A stretch of DNA of 64,000 bases from Cycas panzhihuaensis (GCA_023213395.1 CM041465.1:37455741-37519740); one strand, 5' to 3'; shown: positions 42,698 through 55,250, counted from the stretch's first letter. Notes: a model not told the origin generated them from the letters alone. Program-made: numbers and translations.

Positions 42698-43367
42698 TAG
42701 GAGGGGATTTGTAATGATGAGGGTCCTAGGAGCCCTAAATGAGAATGTTCTAGGTCTAGGAGGGGCTGGCCCTCCTGTCCAGGTGGCTCAGGACAGTCTA
42801 AGTAAGCATGATGGCTAGACCGGATAGGATATCAAGAGGTGGGGTTCCCAGAAATATTATGGAGCGGTACAAAATACTCGTGACAAAGGCGTGAATGGAC
42901 CACATGAGTTAGTTATAGCTCGAGGCGACGTGGAGGTGATGCAGAGGGTTGTAGAGTGCCATGGGGATACATGTCTCACGGAGAGGCAGGTCCCGCGGGT
43001 CGTAATAGGCTAGGGATATGTGAGATGCTCAAGCAGAAATGCATAATCAATTGTAAAGATGAGACAATCAATCATGCAATCTAACCAATGCTTCGATCTA
43101 CAACCTCTAAAGTAGATAAGATAGGAGAGAGAAGTATACCTGCACTTACCTGAGTCGATCTATCCATACCTATTCCCAGTAGTTGGGAAACAACTTTAAA
43201 TTGAGATTTAATTGTTGTTTCATTTAGATTTAAGCATGTGAAGGCTTCACGGGTTGCTAATTTCTGTGTAGGTCATGTGGCATTTGTGACATTTAAAAAA
43301 TTGATTTATTTTTTAATGTTTTCAAACTTTAGTTTATAATATTTAGGATATTCACTTGGATATTCCC

Positions 43368-43373
<6 letters not shown>

Positions 43374-43420
<47 letters not shown>
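43374..43420. repeat. (TA)n microsatellite
   Basis: 47 bp of uninterrupted AT dinucleotides. Confidence 0.95.
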
Positions 43421-43421
<1 letters not shown>

Positions 43422-45779
43422 CATTCGTAAAGTTTGAAAACAAACATTTTTAATATATTTTCTCAACTTATTTTCAATGTATTTTGTTAGGTTTTTCATT
43501 AAATATTTCATACTTTGTCTTGTCAATAATTTAAGCTGTCACCACATCTTATTTTATGTTTCTCATTAGTGTTTTAACAATACCTTTCTCTCAATGTTTA
43601 AATACTTTAACAAAGGGTATACATCACCTTAACAGAGGGATTTTTACAAATTGTAATGTCCTTTTAATCATTGTATATTACATTCTCAGAGGATTAAAAT
43701 ATATCTCTAAGTTTTTAGTAGAGGTTTTCTTGTCATTCAATAAAGGTGCTTTTCATTAACTATTTGTTGTCCATTAGTAGTTTTCATTTGAAGTCTGCAT
43801 GTCATCTATATTGCTAGAAGTATTTGATTACGTGTATATTTGTTTCAAATACAACTTACATATCATTGGTTTTACTTGCATTTATTGTTAGAACAATGAA
43901 ATCTACTCAATAAATAGAGCAATAAATTTGAGCTAAAAAGGAGAATATTTAATATATCTGCATGTTATTGATTAGCAAATACATGCTAGATTTAGAAAAA
44001 CTTAGAAAAATAAATATTGTAGTTTAATATAAAAATTAAGAAAACATGTAATAAAGCATGCTAAATAGGTATATTAAACCTATAAAATAATTTATACTAT
44101 TAAAAATAATTAAGCATACATTTGCAGTTTGTTAGTAGTTACTCTGTCTTGAAGAAAAAAACTAGTTTTGTATACTTGACTGTATTCAAATAATTGCATT
44201 TGAAAATAACCATTATAGAGGAGCGTCTTTGCATGAATACCAACAATCTACAGTATTAAACATCATTCTATAAATTGCTAAAAAGATAAATATTTCAATT
44301 CCTTATATAGTAATATAACACTAAAACAACATTAAAAAACTATGATATTATGTGAGTTATCAAGCATTACATTTAACAAGATTAGAGACCTAATTTTATA
44401 AAATTCACTATCAAACTAATATAAAAATTAGATTCACATTACTCATGAAATCTCAAAGTAAAATCATCTCTCATTTAAATTCAACAATGCATGGTATATA
44501 TATAAATACAAAATTTGAAAGGAATCTAATCCCTAACTATGTGACACGTGGTGTGAGAGTTGCAACCCCTAATGACTCATCACTCACATCATAATTAAAT
44601 AATCTTAATATCTAATAAAATATAAAACATTAATGGGAGGCTCATAATCTAAGTTACGAGTCATAAATAAATATTAACATCAACAAAGAGAATGAATGAA
44701 GACTACAAATTGAATACTACTCCTTAATTATTAAATAGTAGTTAGCCAATGACTTTAAGATACAACAGTGATGGTTCCCCCTAACACAAGACTAACTCTA
44801 ACAGAAAATTTAAACTCTCAAATATCAATCAAAATGGATGCATATGTAGGATTTCTAGTAGCATTCTAACAACACTTCACTGCAAGAATCTCCTCCCTTT
44901 CTAATGGAATGTGGAGGTATAAATAGTTGTAACAAGATGCTCTTATGGTAGATTTGGGACCTATGGTTTTAGTGAAACCTATTGACTAATGGGCCATGGG
45001 TTTAGAGTGAATCTAATACTAAATGGGATGGATCCATGGTATTGCCTTAAATCCATGACCAAAACTAGTGGTTTCTGACTCCCCATGCTTGGCATTAATG
45101 GAAATGGAAGAAATTAAAAAAATAATAAAAATAAAAATATAGAAAAAGACACTGCTCATGATTCTACAATAATGTGATTTTATATCAATTTTATTTTTAG
45201 AATGGTGTAACATTGCATGGTTGTAAAATTTACAACAATGTGAAATGTCCCATTTTGAAAAATAGAATGGGGTAAAGGTTAAAAAAGGGCAAATAAAAAT
45301 AGCAACAATAGTAAAAAATAAAAAAACTAAGCTAACACCACAAAAGCAAATGTAGCTAATATGATTAACAAAAGGTAAAAATGATCCTAAAAGTGCTCTT
45401 AAAGGTATTAGAGGGCAATTTTCTACAATGTAAAGCCTAGGTGGATAATTCTAGTATGCCATTGACCAAATTTAAAATTATCACCAGCTTAGTTACTTTA
45501 TCACCCGTTTATAAGTAAACATTAATACTGTATATATAAAATCTAGAAATCAATTTGAAATAAAATGACAAATGCATACCTAGCTTTCTTATATTATGAT
45601 GGATGTTGTATTCTTGGGTTTTAGGAAATATTATTTTCCTTTACAATATAATCTCTTTATACTAGTACCACAAAATGGTTAATGCTAAAATTGATGACCA
45701 ACAAGTTATTTTCTTGTTTGTTGAAATGGTTAGGAAGGGTAGTTGGAAGCCACACCTCTAATGAGAAGCTCAGTTATAC

Positions 45780-46260
45780 GGTGATACCATAGTTTATCCT
45801 CTGTAGCAAGCATTTAGAGAATGTTTTCCTTAGTTTAACTTTATTAGCAAGGACATCGAAGGTTTCACCTTTAATTTTACCTTATCGACAAGGACATCAG
45901 AGTTTGGATCACTATAGTTTATCCTCATTAATAACTATTTTTTAGAGTGATCTAATATATGAAAGGGGTTGCCTCAGAAGCCAAGTCCTTTTTAAGGGAT
46001 TAGAAGGAAAAAGTGGTTACCATAGTTTAACCTCTTTAGTGATTACTTTTAAGAGGCAAGAATTATTTAAGGTCATCTCAAAGTTAGCGGTTATCTTAGC
46101 TCATTTTAAAGATGGATATTTTGCTTTTATAGTTTTATACTTTTTTTAAATTCTTGAAATAGTATTTTACATAACAGTTTAGACTCATGTTAGAGTTGTT
46201 ATAGTTTAGGCTTATTGTAGAGCAATAATAATTTAAGCTCATTTTATACCAATGTTGTAT
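45780..46260 (+). repeat. Cluster of degenerate 25-38 bp repeats
   Basis: ATAGTTTATCCTC occurs at 45790 and 45914 and ATAGTTTAACCTC at 46022, each followed by T/A-rich sequence and TTTAGAG or TTAAGAG. Related units (TAGTTTAACTTTATTAGCAAGG, split here for length at 45830; ACCTTATCGACAAGG at 45880) lie between. AGTTTAGACTCAT and AGTTTAGGCTTAT follow at 46180-46220. Confidence 0.55.
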
Positions 46261-47705
46261 GACTAGAGAATAGATCAAATTCCTAATCTAATCAATGGGA
46301 TTAAGAGCCTTGAAAAAGAGAACTATATTTCTAAAGGTAGCACTCTAGGATATATGCAACTAATTGGTCAACTTCTATGTTTTATTTTTATGGAACATGG
46401 TAGATTAGAACTGATAGAAATTAGGCCAATAGAGACCTAGTTGTATTGGCCAGGGTAACTAACTAAGGGTAAAAAACTTGGTGAACTTGTGTAAGCTAGT
46501 AAATAACTAGCTAGGAGTTAAAAAGTAGTAAAATAGGGCTAATATAAACTTGAAGTATATTAGTTAAGGACTTAACAATTACAATGTATTTAACTATATT
46601 ATCGGTTATTATTAGTATGTACATTCTATTACTTATCAAAATATGGTCTATTTGGTCACGAATAATCCAAGCGATAGCAGAAGGTCTAGGGCTTCAATGG
46701 CTTCCCCCATTAATATGGATGATCAATGCCATGGTACCTTAGAGGTGACTTAATGAATATAAGAGAGGTGCAAGAATCAAATAATAAGGAGTGGATTCAG
46801 GTTTATGGACTCAACTTTGACTACTAATTGTATTGGAAGTGGGCACCATTAGTGGTTCTTAATCACTTTTGTTATAAGCTATTAGGGTTATTTATTTTTA
46901 TATCTTTAGTATCAAATAGGTTTCAATCACAATTGAGGCCATGATGGACTTAAGTAACTAAATTCAAAGGTCTTGAATAAGCCACATAATTGGACACAAA
47001 TTATGCATTATAAGTGGGGACGAAGCCATCACATGATTTACTTTAGATGCTAAGAAGGTGAAGTAAGCATGAAAAAAAAATGGTTATTATTGTTGTTTTG
47101 CATTGTGATTTTTTTTTTTGTATATATATATATATATAAACAATTCAAATGAGGGCCATGGTGAACTAAGCATTGTTGAACCTACTTTCTAGGTAACATA
47201 CTTTATCTACTTCCATATTAGATTTTGAGAGTGAGTTGGCTACATTAATTGCATGATGCTCACTAGAATATGGTGGGTGCAATTATTGTTTTGGGTTTAA
47301 CAAAATGTGTTAGTAATAAACCATGCATGGAAAACTAGTTAAACTAGAAGAACAACATGGATTTTAATGAAGTGAGGCCATGGAGAGACCTAAAGGCAAA
47401 TCCTTGATGGTTATACCACATGATAAATTTGGGTTGTTTGTACAAGTTATTAAGATAATGCCCATTTTAGGGTAATACTCGAATCTATTTTATAACTACA
47501 TATCAGATATATTTGGAAAAGGTAATACATGCTTGATGATTGACCTTGAGGTATGTGCTAGCACCCTCATAGTCCCACTTATATTTTCTATGGGATCATT
47601 GACACTTAGGTTCATTAATATCACCTCATTCTCAAATAATTTTATTCTTGTTTAGCGTTTACTTCTATTACTCATTATTAACATCTTCCCTTTGCTACTA
47701 ATATT

Positions 47706-47718
47706 TAGTATTAGAGCC
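47706..47718 (+). other. Primer-binding-site-like string
   Basis: TAGTATTAGAGCC resembles a decayed TGGTATCAGAGCC, so 47280-47700 might be the end of an old LTR. No partner LTR is visible. Confidence 0.2.
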
Positions 47719-48603
47719 TACTTGGGTAATTTCTTAGTTGGTCTATATCTATTATTATCTATCTATCTATTTGTATGAGTCATAAGCTTGTGTTGAAATG
47801 TCTAAGTTCTATTATTTTATAATTCACATATTTATCACTCAAGTTTCTATGAGCCACATCTATGATTGTGTGTATATTGACCATGATGTTAGGACCCAAG
47901 TTTCATAGAAATCTTATTTGGTATGTGTTTCCCAGCTACCGGGAATGGATACAGACAGGTCGACTTAGGTAAGCACAGGTATGCTTCTTCCTTTTCACTT
48001 CTATTGTTTCCTTGGAAAGGTTGATAGAAGTATTGCCTCATTACATGACTAACTGCTTCATTTGTATGATCACCTTGCATCCATTTGGCTCGATCATGCT
48101 GCTTGTCGTATTGTGAGCCTATGATGACCCAGTGGGACCTACCTTTCCGCAAGGTAGGCATCCCCATAGCACTCTATGACCCTCCACATTGCCTGAAGCC
48201 TCATTTGATTTGTATGACCCATTCATGCCCTGATTTTGAGCTCTTACCATGACATTTCTGGGACCTTTAGCCCTTGATACTACTTTTGGCCTTGTTCACA
48301 TGCCTTCGGTGTCCTAGCCACACTAGGCAGAGGGCCGGCCCTCGAGGCCTGCCACATCAGCTTTTAAGGCTCCCAGAACCTAGATTATTACTATTCTAGC
48401 TTTCTCGTCACTTTCCTTTGTAAATTTAGCGGTCTTGCAAAGTTCTGAGTGGTGCAAGTGAAGTTTACTGCATGATGTATTTGTTGCAACTTATTTTTTG
48501 ATCTGCCGCGGCAATTCTCACCTTTTTTGTGGAATTGCCACATGGACACTCACCCAGGTCAGCCCTATTTATGCCTTAAACACTCGATTAGGGTTGATAT
48601 GGG

Positions 48604-48610
48604 TATAAAA
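48604..48610 (+). promoter_or_regulatory. TATA box in the G1 5' LTR
   Basis: TATAAAA; conserved at 63467-63473 in the 3' LTR and as TATAAAG in G3 (minus strand, near 38975). Confidence 0.65.
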
Positions 48611-49671
48611 CCCAAAAAGACCATCATTTTAGATCTCTTGGATCTCCAACTCAACTTTCTACTGCTGTAGTTTCTGCTCTTTTCTTCCTTCCTTCCACAG
48701 GTGCGTTTGCAATCCTGTGTTTCCTACTGCTCCAGTCTAGGATCCGCCTGCAGCAGCTCTTTTCTGTGGTGGGAAGCTCCTCTCCAAGTACTCTGAAGAA
48801 AGCTTTGCGTGGTTCTCTTCCAAATATGCCCCAACAAGTGTCTCCTACAGCCGCCTTTAGGGAAACCTCCTGCAAAACCCTGCAGGAACTCTTCTTCTTC
48901 GCTGGTTACAGGGGCATATATGCCCTAGACTCAGCCCAGTAGGTACCTTAGGTCCTATTTTCAGATTTTTGTGAGTATTATTTCCATATTAGACTCATAC
49001 TCAAGTCTGTTTTCTTGCTTTCTTCCCGTTTGGCTATGGTAAACATTGTTTTCCTTGAGTTTAGCCTTGTATCTTCAGATTTCTACCATTTCTCCACTAG
49101 TTTTCCTCAAGAAAGCAACGGGAGAAGGTTCATAAAGGTTGGGCGAAGGGAGTAAGGCAAGATCCATCCCACTTAGGCCTACTCCCCAAGGGCAACCCCC
49201 TTCCCACCTTTCTTCTCCTGCTCCATGCTTTCCTTGGATTAACTAGGAGAAGCTGGAGCTTAGGCCTACGTTGGATTATCAGCGTATGTAACCCTTGCTG
49301 CACTGATTCCAGGCCTGCACACCTCCCTATTGGGCCCTCTTCGTGCCCCTAACATTGCTTGGGATCCCTTTAGAGTCTTGGTTGAGGCTAGCATGACAGG
49401 TCGATGTCCATAGTGACTTCGTTGTCTTGGTACCTCTCCAACATCTTGCTACACATATTCTCATGTTTGTTGACTGTCATAAGTTGCTATTTGTCCCTAC
49501 CTTGCTGTGCTAAAAGGCTACGTGGAGAACCTAGTGGAGGGTTTTTCCATCCTCAGGCTTCCCTTCCCATTTTCTTGCTTGATGTGTATGGTTACTTGAG
49601 GAAAGTTGAAGTTGTTTGCAATAGTAATTTCTCTAACTTAAATGTAATGTTTTAACATATACTTTACATAT

Positions 49672-49674
<3 letters not shown>

Positions 49675-49714
<40 letters not shown>
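49675..49714. repeat. (CA)20 microsatellite
   Basis: 40 bp of CA repeats within the G1 5' LTR, followed by TATATATA. Confidence 0.95.
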
Positions 49715-49722
<8 letters not shown>

Positions 49723-50715
49723 CCCCTTCTTGCAACCCCTTCTTGGAAGGGATAAATTTTCATGTGTGCAAGTTTGAAGTGGCATTTTACAAAGGAAAAG
49801 ACGTCTGGATCTGGGTAAGTTTTACCCCCCTTTTTGCCTTCGCTTATTTGCTTCTTTTTCTGTCCTGCTTGCTTTTCATAAGGGGAAGGTAAGGAAGCCC
49901 TCGTCTTTTGTATCGATCTTGATCACACATCCACCGGCTAGTGAAAGAGCGTGTGTTGCGCATGAGTGAGGTCTTCCGTCGACCGCTACACTTCCCTGGT
50001 ACGCACCATCTCTCTCTTCACCCCTCAATTTTCCTTTCTTGCTTTTATTTAAAATCTGCACTTCAGTTTAATAGATCACGTGAAAGTGAAAGGTTAATGA
50101 TATTGGTTCCTTGCATTTATATGTATTATGCTTGTCCCATGTAGGAAAAGGACATAGTAGGAACCCCATCCCTCTCTCTTCCTGTCAATCCAAACATACC
50201 CTTAGATGCATCCCGTTTAGCTTTGCTTACTTGCACGCATAATACTTGCTCTACTTTTCCCTTTTATCTTTTAGTTGTTAAAAGGAGGACGTAGCTTTAG
50301 CCCCTCTTCCACTCCCTCTCTTGGTTTAATTTTCCTAGACCAAATAATCAAGGGAGGCCTACTTACATCGTAGGCCCTTGCCTACCTCATCCACATTCAT
50401 TTTTCTTTATCATAGGGAAACTCCTTGAGGATTCCTCTTCTTCCCTTTCGGCCATCCAAGGGTGGGAGGACCTTCCTCTTGAGACCATCTAGATTACCCC
50501 TATATGCACTCTCCCTTCTGAATTGAAGGCTACTCTAAGGTAGTTGGGTGCCATTCGTAGGTCCCGAACTCACGCTCTGGCGCACGGGGTGCCCTGCGTG
50601 GTGTTCTCTTTGCTTATAGGTTCTCGCCCACACCTTTGACATCAACCGTTGACTACTATCATTCCTATTGAGCATAGTGATTATCCCGTAGATGTGCATC
50701 CACTAGCGACCATAT

Positions 50716-50734
50716 TGGGGACCTGCTAGTAAGG
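50716..50734 (+). promoter_or_regulatory. Candidate primer-binding site of G1
   Basis: TGGGGACCTGCTAGTAAGG, 3 nt after the LTR CA end. It resembles, with mismatches, the tRNA-Arg type site reported for Ogre/Tat elements. A tRNA match was not computed. Confidence 0.5.
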
Positions 50735-50868
50735 GAGCTAGTTCCTTTCCCTTTTTATTGGTACTACTACCTTTTAGTGGTCTCCTCCACTTATCTCTTT
50801 CATTGGGTAGCCCCCAACATATACTTTACATTCTTTTCTCTCTTTTCTGACGTGTTGGCAAGTTTTGT
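50735..50868 (+). other. Short leader of G1
   Basis: About 130 bp between the primer-binding site and the first gag ATG; no feature seen. Confidence 0.5.
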
Positions 50869-52610
50869 ATGCGATGCTTCTCACGTTTCCTATGTGGTTT
50901 GCCTCCATTGTTAGAAGAACCTACATATCATCTTCTTTCATCGTCGGATTCTGATTCGACAATGGAAGGATACCCTTCAGATTGGGCTTATCATGCCTTT
51001 ATTTCGGGAGATCATGAATTCCCCACATCCATTCTGGGATCCACCCAAGAGGGTGACGATCCTATTTACTATCTGGGCGAGCAACATCACCCACTTGATG
51101 CCCATCCCTCTACTCATGTAGTAGAGGGTCCATCTTCTCTCGAGACTCACCACCCAGTGGGTGATTCTTATGAGGAGTGCCCTGAGGGGTTTACTTCGTT
51201 TGAGGTATCGTCTACCTCTTACGATCACGTGGATACCCCTCATGCTGAAGTGGTTAAAGCCCTTAGCGAGTGCTTTTGGGTTTCTCGTCTTTAATCATGT
51301 CCTAGATGGTTTGAAGATGTCTTACGTGGTGGGGCATCCTCCTCATCCACGCATGTCCCACCATCTTCATCTGCATCTATGCCTCCCACAACAAGTAACC
51401 CCTTTGGGCCTATACATTTGTCCCGCTCGATCTCTACATCTATCTTAGGGACGTCTATTATACCTTCTATTCCTCATCATGGTCCCAGCTCTTCGCGGTC
51501 CTCTCATGGTATGTCTTTCTCCTAGCTTGGGGTTAGCATACATTTTTCTAGTCAAGCCAACATGCCACTTCCTAACGTGGCACATGCATTTCCTAGTAGG
51601 CCTAGAGGTCCTACTAACACCCCTACTACTAGTCATGTGGGATCCGCTCCTATGTATACTCAAATCCAACCTAATGGCCCTTCTTTTTACATACCCCCAA
51701 GCTATACATCTCAGCCTTGGGGGCACGGTAAAGGGAACCATGTTCCGGCTTATGGGGTGGACTTGTTACATCCATATGGGGTTGTGCCACCTACAGGCGG
51801 CCCATATGGACAAAAACTAGTTCCACACCCTTCCTTTCCACCATCCTGTGTAGCTCCTTACGCTACGCCTTTGCAAGGAAACCCAACTTCCTTTCAAAGC
51901 ACTTATCCTCAAGCCCCTTTTTATCAAGGGACATTTCCTCAAGGAGGGATGGGCCTACCACCCCCATTTGTTCCTTGTCCATTACCTTCTACATCATTCG
52001 TCGATCCTATGATCCAGGCAAGGGCATATCCCTTCATGGATTATAGATCGACACCATTATCTATTGAGGTGTTACGAACCAATTTGCCGCCTCACCCCCC
52101 CGAAGTTCCTAAGTTCGATGGAACTTCATCACAGGATCCAATAGAGCACGTCTGTACTTTCTCTATGGTGTGCATAGACTACTGGGCCTATGGTCACATA
52201 CTAATGGAATTATTTCCATGATCCCTACAAGGCAATGCCTTAAATGATTTTATCGCATGCTAGCCCATTCCATTTTCTCGTTCCAGCAACTTGTAGACAA
52301 GTTCATTAACTATTTTGATATGGCTCATCCATTCGAAAGTGGAATGAAATCCCTCATTTCACTTAAACAAGGTCATGATAAGATGAATTGTGACTTTGTG
52401 CGACGATTTCATGACCTCCTCCATTCCACTAAGGCTACTTTGCTTGAGGAATTGAAAAGAGATCTCTTCATTAATGCACTTCGCCTTGAGGTCCATATGG
52501 AAGTCCTTAAGATGGGGGCAACCACATGTAATTCTGTCATTGCAAACTACTTAGCGCTTGAGGCTATTGAGATCCAGGCTAGACTCAAGAAGCCTCTTAA
52601 GCCCTCATAA
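50869..52610 (+). pseudogene. G1 gag
   Basis: The N-terminal part (50869-51294) is acidic and H/S/P-rich. A Pro/Tyr/Gly-rich middle follows in a shifted frame (51562-52221), ending E-V-P-K-F-D-G-T-S-S-Q-D-P-I-E-H, the usual start of the retrotrans_gag core (F-D-G-x-x-D-P). The core goes on in another frame at 52257-52610: F-Q-Q-L-V-D-K-F-I-N-Y-F, then L-K-Q-G-H-D-K-M-N-C-D-F-V-R-R-F and L-F-I-N-A-L-R-L-E. At least two frameshifts separate these blocks. It forms the particle shell. Confidence 0.83.
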
Positions 52611-53140
52611 CGACGTGAGGCACCGCCCCAAACCAAAGAAACCAAACCACAACAATCTACTAGGCCCTTTTCTCATCCGACTGAGAAGACCCTAGACCTG
52701 CTCACTTTTGCTATACGTTCATTCGAACGTACGATGAAGGAACTTAAACTGCAAGCTCCTTCATCACCCACTTCTAATAAACAAATCCAACAAGTTATTC
52801 AAGCCGCTCCCCCTAAGGGTAGTAACACCTAGTCCTCTCAAGGAAGGAAGCTAGATTCCTCGCTTGAGAAGAAGTGGTGTTCTGTTCATGGGGAGTGTGT
52901 CCATGACAACTCGTGTTTTAGGGATCAACATCCTAGGGATGCCCCACAATGTGACTCATCTCCTAAACAGGTCTCAAGGCCCAACCTAGACCAACTGGTC
53001 CACAGGGATCTGTTCCCCAAGTATGGGGAGTGTAATCGTAATGCTCAACCAAAAAACAACCAGAACTGGGGAAGATCTCTAAATTCTCGTCCTTCACGCG
53101 ATAAAGGGAAGGGCGAAGGGCGCCCATGATTCATCTTCTT
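52611..53140 (+). pseudogene. G1 gag C-terminus with Cys/His-rich segment
   Basis: Reads K-K-W-C-S-V-H-G-E-C-V-H-D-N-S-C-F near 52870-52920, then D-A-P-Q-C-D. This C-x2-H-x2-C-x-H-x3-C pattern sits where Tat elements carry K-x-C-x-x-H-x-x-x-G-H-x-x-x-x-C, and probably serves as the nucleocapsid zinc-binding part. The basic end R-D-K-G-K-G-E-G-R-P precedes a stop. Confidence 0.6.
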
Positions 53141-53904
53141 TCTCATGTTCCCCTGACCATCGTACCCCCTCACCTTTGCGGTCTCAGAATAAGGGAAAGA
53201 AGGTGATCCAAATGCTTGAGGCCACCCCCTTATATGCTCTAACTCGGTCTCAAGATGCTAAAGAGGCAGTCGGCGCATCTTCTTCTGCTCCACACTCTGA
53301 TCCTCTTCTGGAAGTTCTATTACTTCCCAAGACTATTCTCGTTCGTTTAGGTCGCCCCTTGCCAGCACAAGGAAAATTCACCACCTGCCATGAGCCATTT
53401 CGCGTATAATTGGGCTGACTTTGAAATGGCCGAAAATGGTCAAAATGTGTGAGATGGTCATGTCCCTTGGGGAAGAGATGCTTTGAGCGCATCCTGCTCT
53501 TCCTAAGTGGGCACCGGACGGGCCGTTTACCACCTCTGGCCCAAAGACATGTCATGTATCATTCCCCCTCCCAACCCAGGTTCTGGCGGTGCTCTTTCAC
53601 CCCCCGTCACGTGTGGGACATTTTTCTCTCTGATGATCACTAATACTTTAGGAGAGCCCTTCCTCAACTCACAGTAAAGGGGAAGGCCTTTTCTATCATT
53701 GACGAGCTTTGTACCGTGGCCGCCAGGATGTCCATTGTGGACATCTTGAGAAGTTGTCCCGAACAATGGACACTCTTTTTGGAAGCTTTAGGGTTGGGTG
53801 ACACGCCCATTCACGCTTTGGGTATCACCCAAAGCCATGATCCTGTCATTTCCTTTGACCCTAAAGACCTTCCCCCCGCTTGTGAAAGGGAATGCTAATG
53901 GAAC
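53141..53904 (+). other. Linker between gag and protease in G1
   Basis: Short open frames on both strands (53176-53409, 53449-53643, 53716-53898), none with a recognised domain. 53176-53409 begins R-S-Q-N-K-G-K-K-V and may be decayed polyprotein linker. Confidence 0.5.
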
Positions 53905-54270
53905 TTCCCTTTCACCATTACTATTGACACACCAGATTGTACCTTGCAAAGGACCGTTGTTGACAACGATTCTTCCGTTAATGCCATGCCCTTACACGTT
54001 ATGCAAGAGCTTGGCATTTCTGCCTTAAAACCTATTCCATGGTGATGCAAGGCTACAACAGTAGCGAAAAGACTCCATTGGGATCTATTTCGATCCCGCC
54101 CACTCTCGAGAGCAAGACTATCCTCATCGACATTGTAGTCCTTGATGTAGACGTCGACTACAATCTTCTTTTGGGTCGACCATGGCTTGATCAGATGGGG
54201 GCCATGTGTTCGACCCACTGGGGGCAACTTAAGTTCATCCACGATAGACGAATGAGGGTTGTTTCCCATG
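53905..54270 (+). pseudogene. G1 aspartic protease
   Basis: T-V-V-D-N-D-S-S-V-N-A-M-P-L-H-V-M fits the Tat protease active site (V-D-N-G-S-S-V-N-x-x-P), with the G replaced by D. A frame change near 54039 is followed by M-V-M-Q-G-Y-N, then G-S-I-S-I-P-P, then D-V-D-Y-N-L-L-L-G-R-P-W-L-D-Q-M-G-A-M, the highly typical L-L-G-R-P-W block. It would cut the Gag-Pol precursor. Confidence 0.83.
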
Positions 54271-55250
54271 AACGCCCACCTGTTAAACAAATTCGTCCTA
54301 CCAACCAAGCGAGCCATGGTCATACGAAGGGGGACAAAGACCCTTCTACTCATGCCTCAGCTTGCTCCATCGACATATTTGATTCATCCCATCTTGAAGA
54401 AGATCCTGCATCTTCTTCCTCTAGCCTTACTCGCTTTGCTCCTATTGGTGTCGGGAGCTACGTGTACCTTACCTTGTTTAGTGATGATGAGTCCCATGGC
54501 GAGGATGAGGACTTTCCTCACCCCGTCTCCTTCCTCCATGCTAGTAGGAGGCACCCTTCTTGTTCTAGGTCCCAACCTAGAACTCCTCTTGTTGGAGAGA
54601 CCAATCGTCCCCTCGTGTCACATGTCATTACACGCATTGACCCATAGGTCCTTGATTCTTCCTCTCCATCACCCCCTACAGGTGATGGCCTCGAGGAACT
54701 TCCTTTTGCTCCTTCTGAGAAGCCCCTTCCTGACTCTCCCTTAGAGTCTTTTGGGGATGTTGGGCAGCCTGCTAACCATCATGGTCCTGTCACTCCCACT
54801 TCCTTGAGCATCTCATCTATTCGAAGTAAGGTCATCCACAAGCTGGATTACTTCGAAGATGATGAGGCTTTACTTGAGCACTTAGTGCGCTCTGTGCCCA
54901 ACCTTCCTTCTAGTCACTATAGGCTTGGCCACCAGAAGGTCTTAGCGATTGGGTCCACACTCGCTGACCTAATTCCATTCCTATTCCATCTCTTCCTGTT
55001 GACCTTGCCCCTGTCCATTTCAAGGAGGGGAATGCCATGTGCATGGGGGCGACCCAAGACATAGTCTTAGCCCTGGATAAGGTCATTAACGTACAGGCGA
55101 AATACTCTCCTGATGAGGTAAGGGAATATTCCCTTTTGTTCTAGGAGTTCCAGAATGTATTTGCATAGGATTACTCTGACATGAAGGGAATCGACCCCTC
55201 TATCGTCACCCACAACCTCACTACCATTCATGGCACCTGCCCTGTGCGCT
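54271..55250 (+). pseudogene. G1 linker from protease to RT
   Basis: Continues the polyprotein. Acidic/S/P-rich stretches come first (H-L-E-E-D-P-A-S-S and D-D-E-S-H-G-E-D-E-D), then S-K-V-I-H-K-L-D-Y-F-E-D-D-E-A-L-L, then decayed text up to H-N-L-T-T-I-H-G-T at about 55210, which precedes RT in relatives. Frames change several times. It has no enzyme motif. Confidence 0.6.

Larger units (their letters stand above)
36664..43192 (-). mobile_element. Lone Tat-type LTR G3, interrupted by TRG-B
   Basis: The minus strand starts TGTTTCCC at 43192 and follows the G1 LTR through to GCCCA at 36664, about 3.0 kb once TRG-B (39150-42697) is removed. Landmarks shared with G1 include the promoter-proximal segment (GCGGTACC; GTGGAATTGCCAC near 39035-39055), the GGCCATCCAAGGG block (36927-36939) and GTTGACTACC near the end. 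No gag or pol lies on either side, so it is a lone LTR. The pentamer ACTTT occurs at 36651-36655 and 43193-43197, a possible target duplication, though 8 nt separate it from the LTR end on the left. Confidence 0.8.
43193..47925. other. AT-rich 4.7 kb without recognised genes
   Basis: The first part probably continues the LTR of Copia E. No pol or gag motif was seen on either strand. The 64-codon minus-strand frame at 45213-45019, with a hydrophobic stretch, has no support. It holds the (TA)n run at 43374-43420, a cluster of degenerate repeats at 45780-46260, and a weak primer-binding-site look-alike at 47706-47718. It ends at the G1 LTR. Confidence 0.55.
47926..50712 (+). repeat. 5' LTR of G1
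   Basis: TG...CA, 2787 bp. It starts TGTTTCCCAGC and ends GCGACCA. TATAAAA at 48604-48610 follows a segment (GGTTGATATGGG) shared with the 3' LTR. It contains (CA)20 at 49675-49714. The ORFs inside (48651-48875 minus, 49404-49655, 49876-50144) have no recognised domain. Confidence 0.87.

Noticed and set aside
45019-45213. 64-codon minus-strand ORF with a hydrophobic stretch
   Set aside because: AT-rich low-complexity translation (poly I/F); no neighbour or promoter support.
51445-51741. Arg-rich minus-strand ORF over G1 gag
   Set aside because: Mirror of the Pro-rich gag coding sequence in the plus strand.
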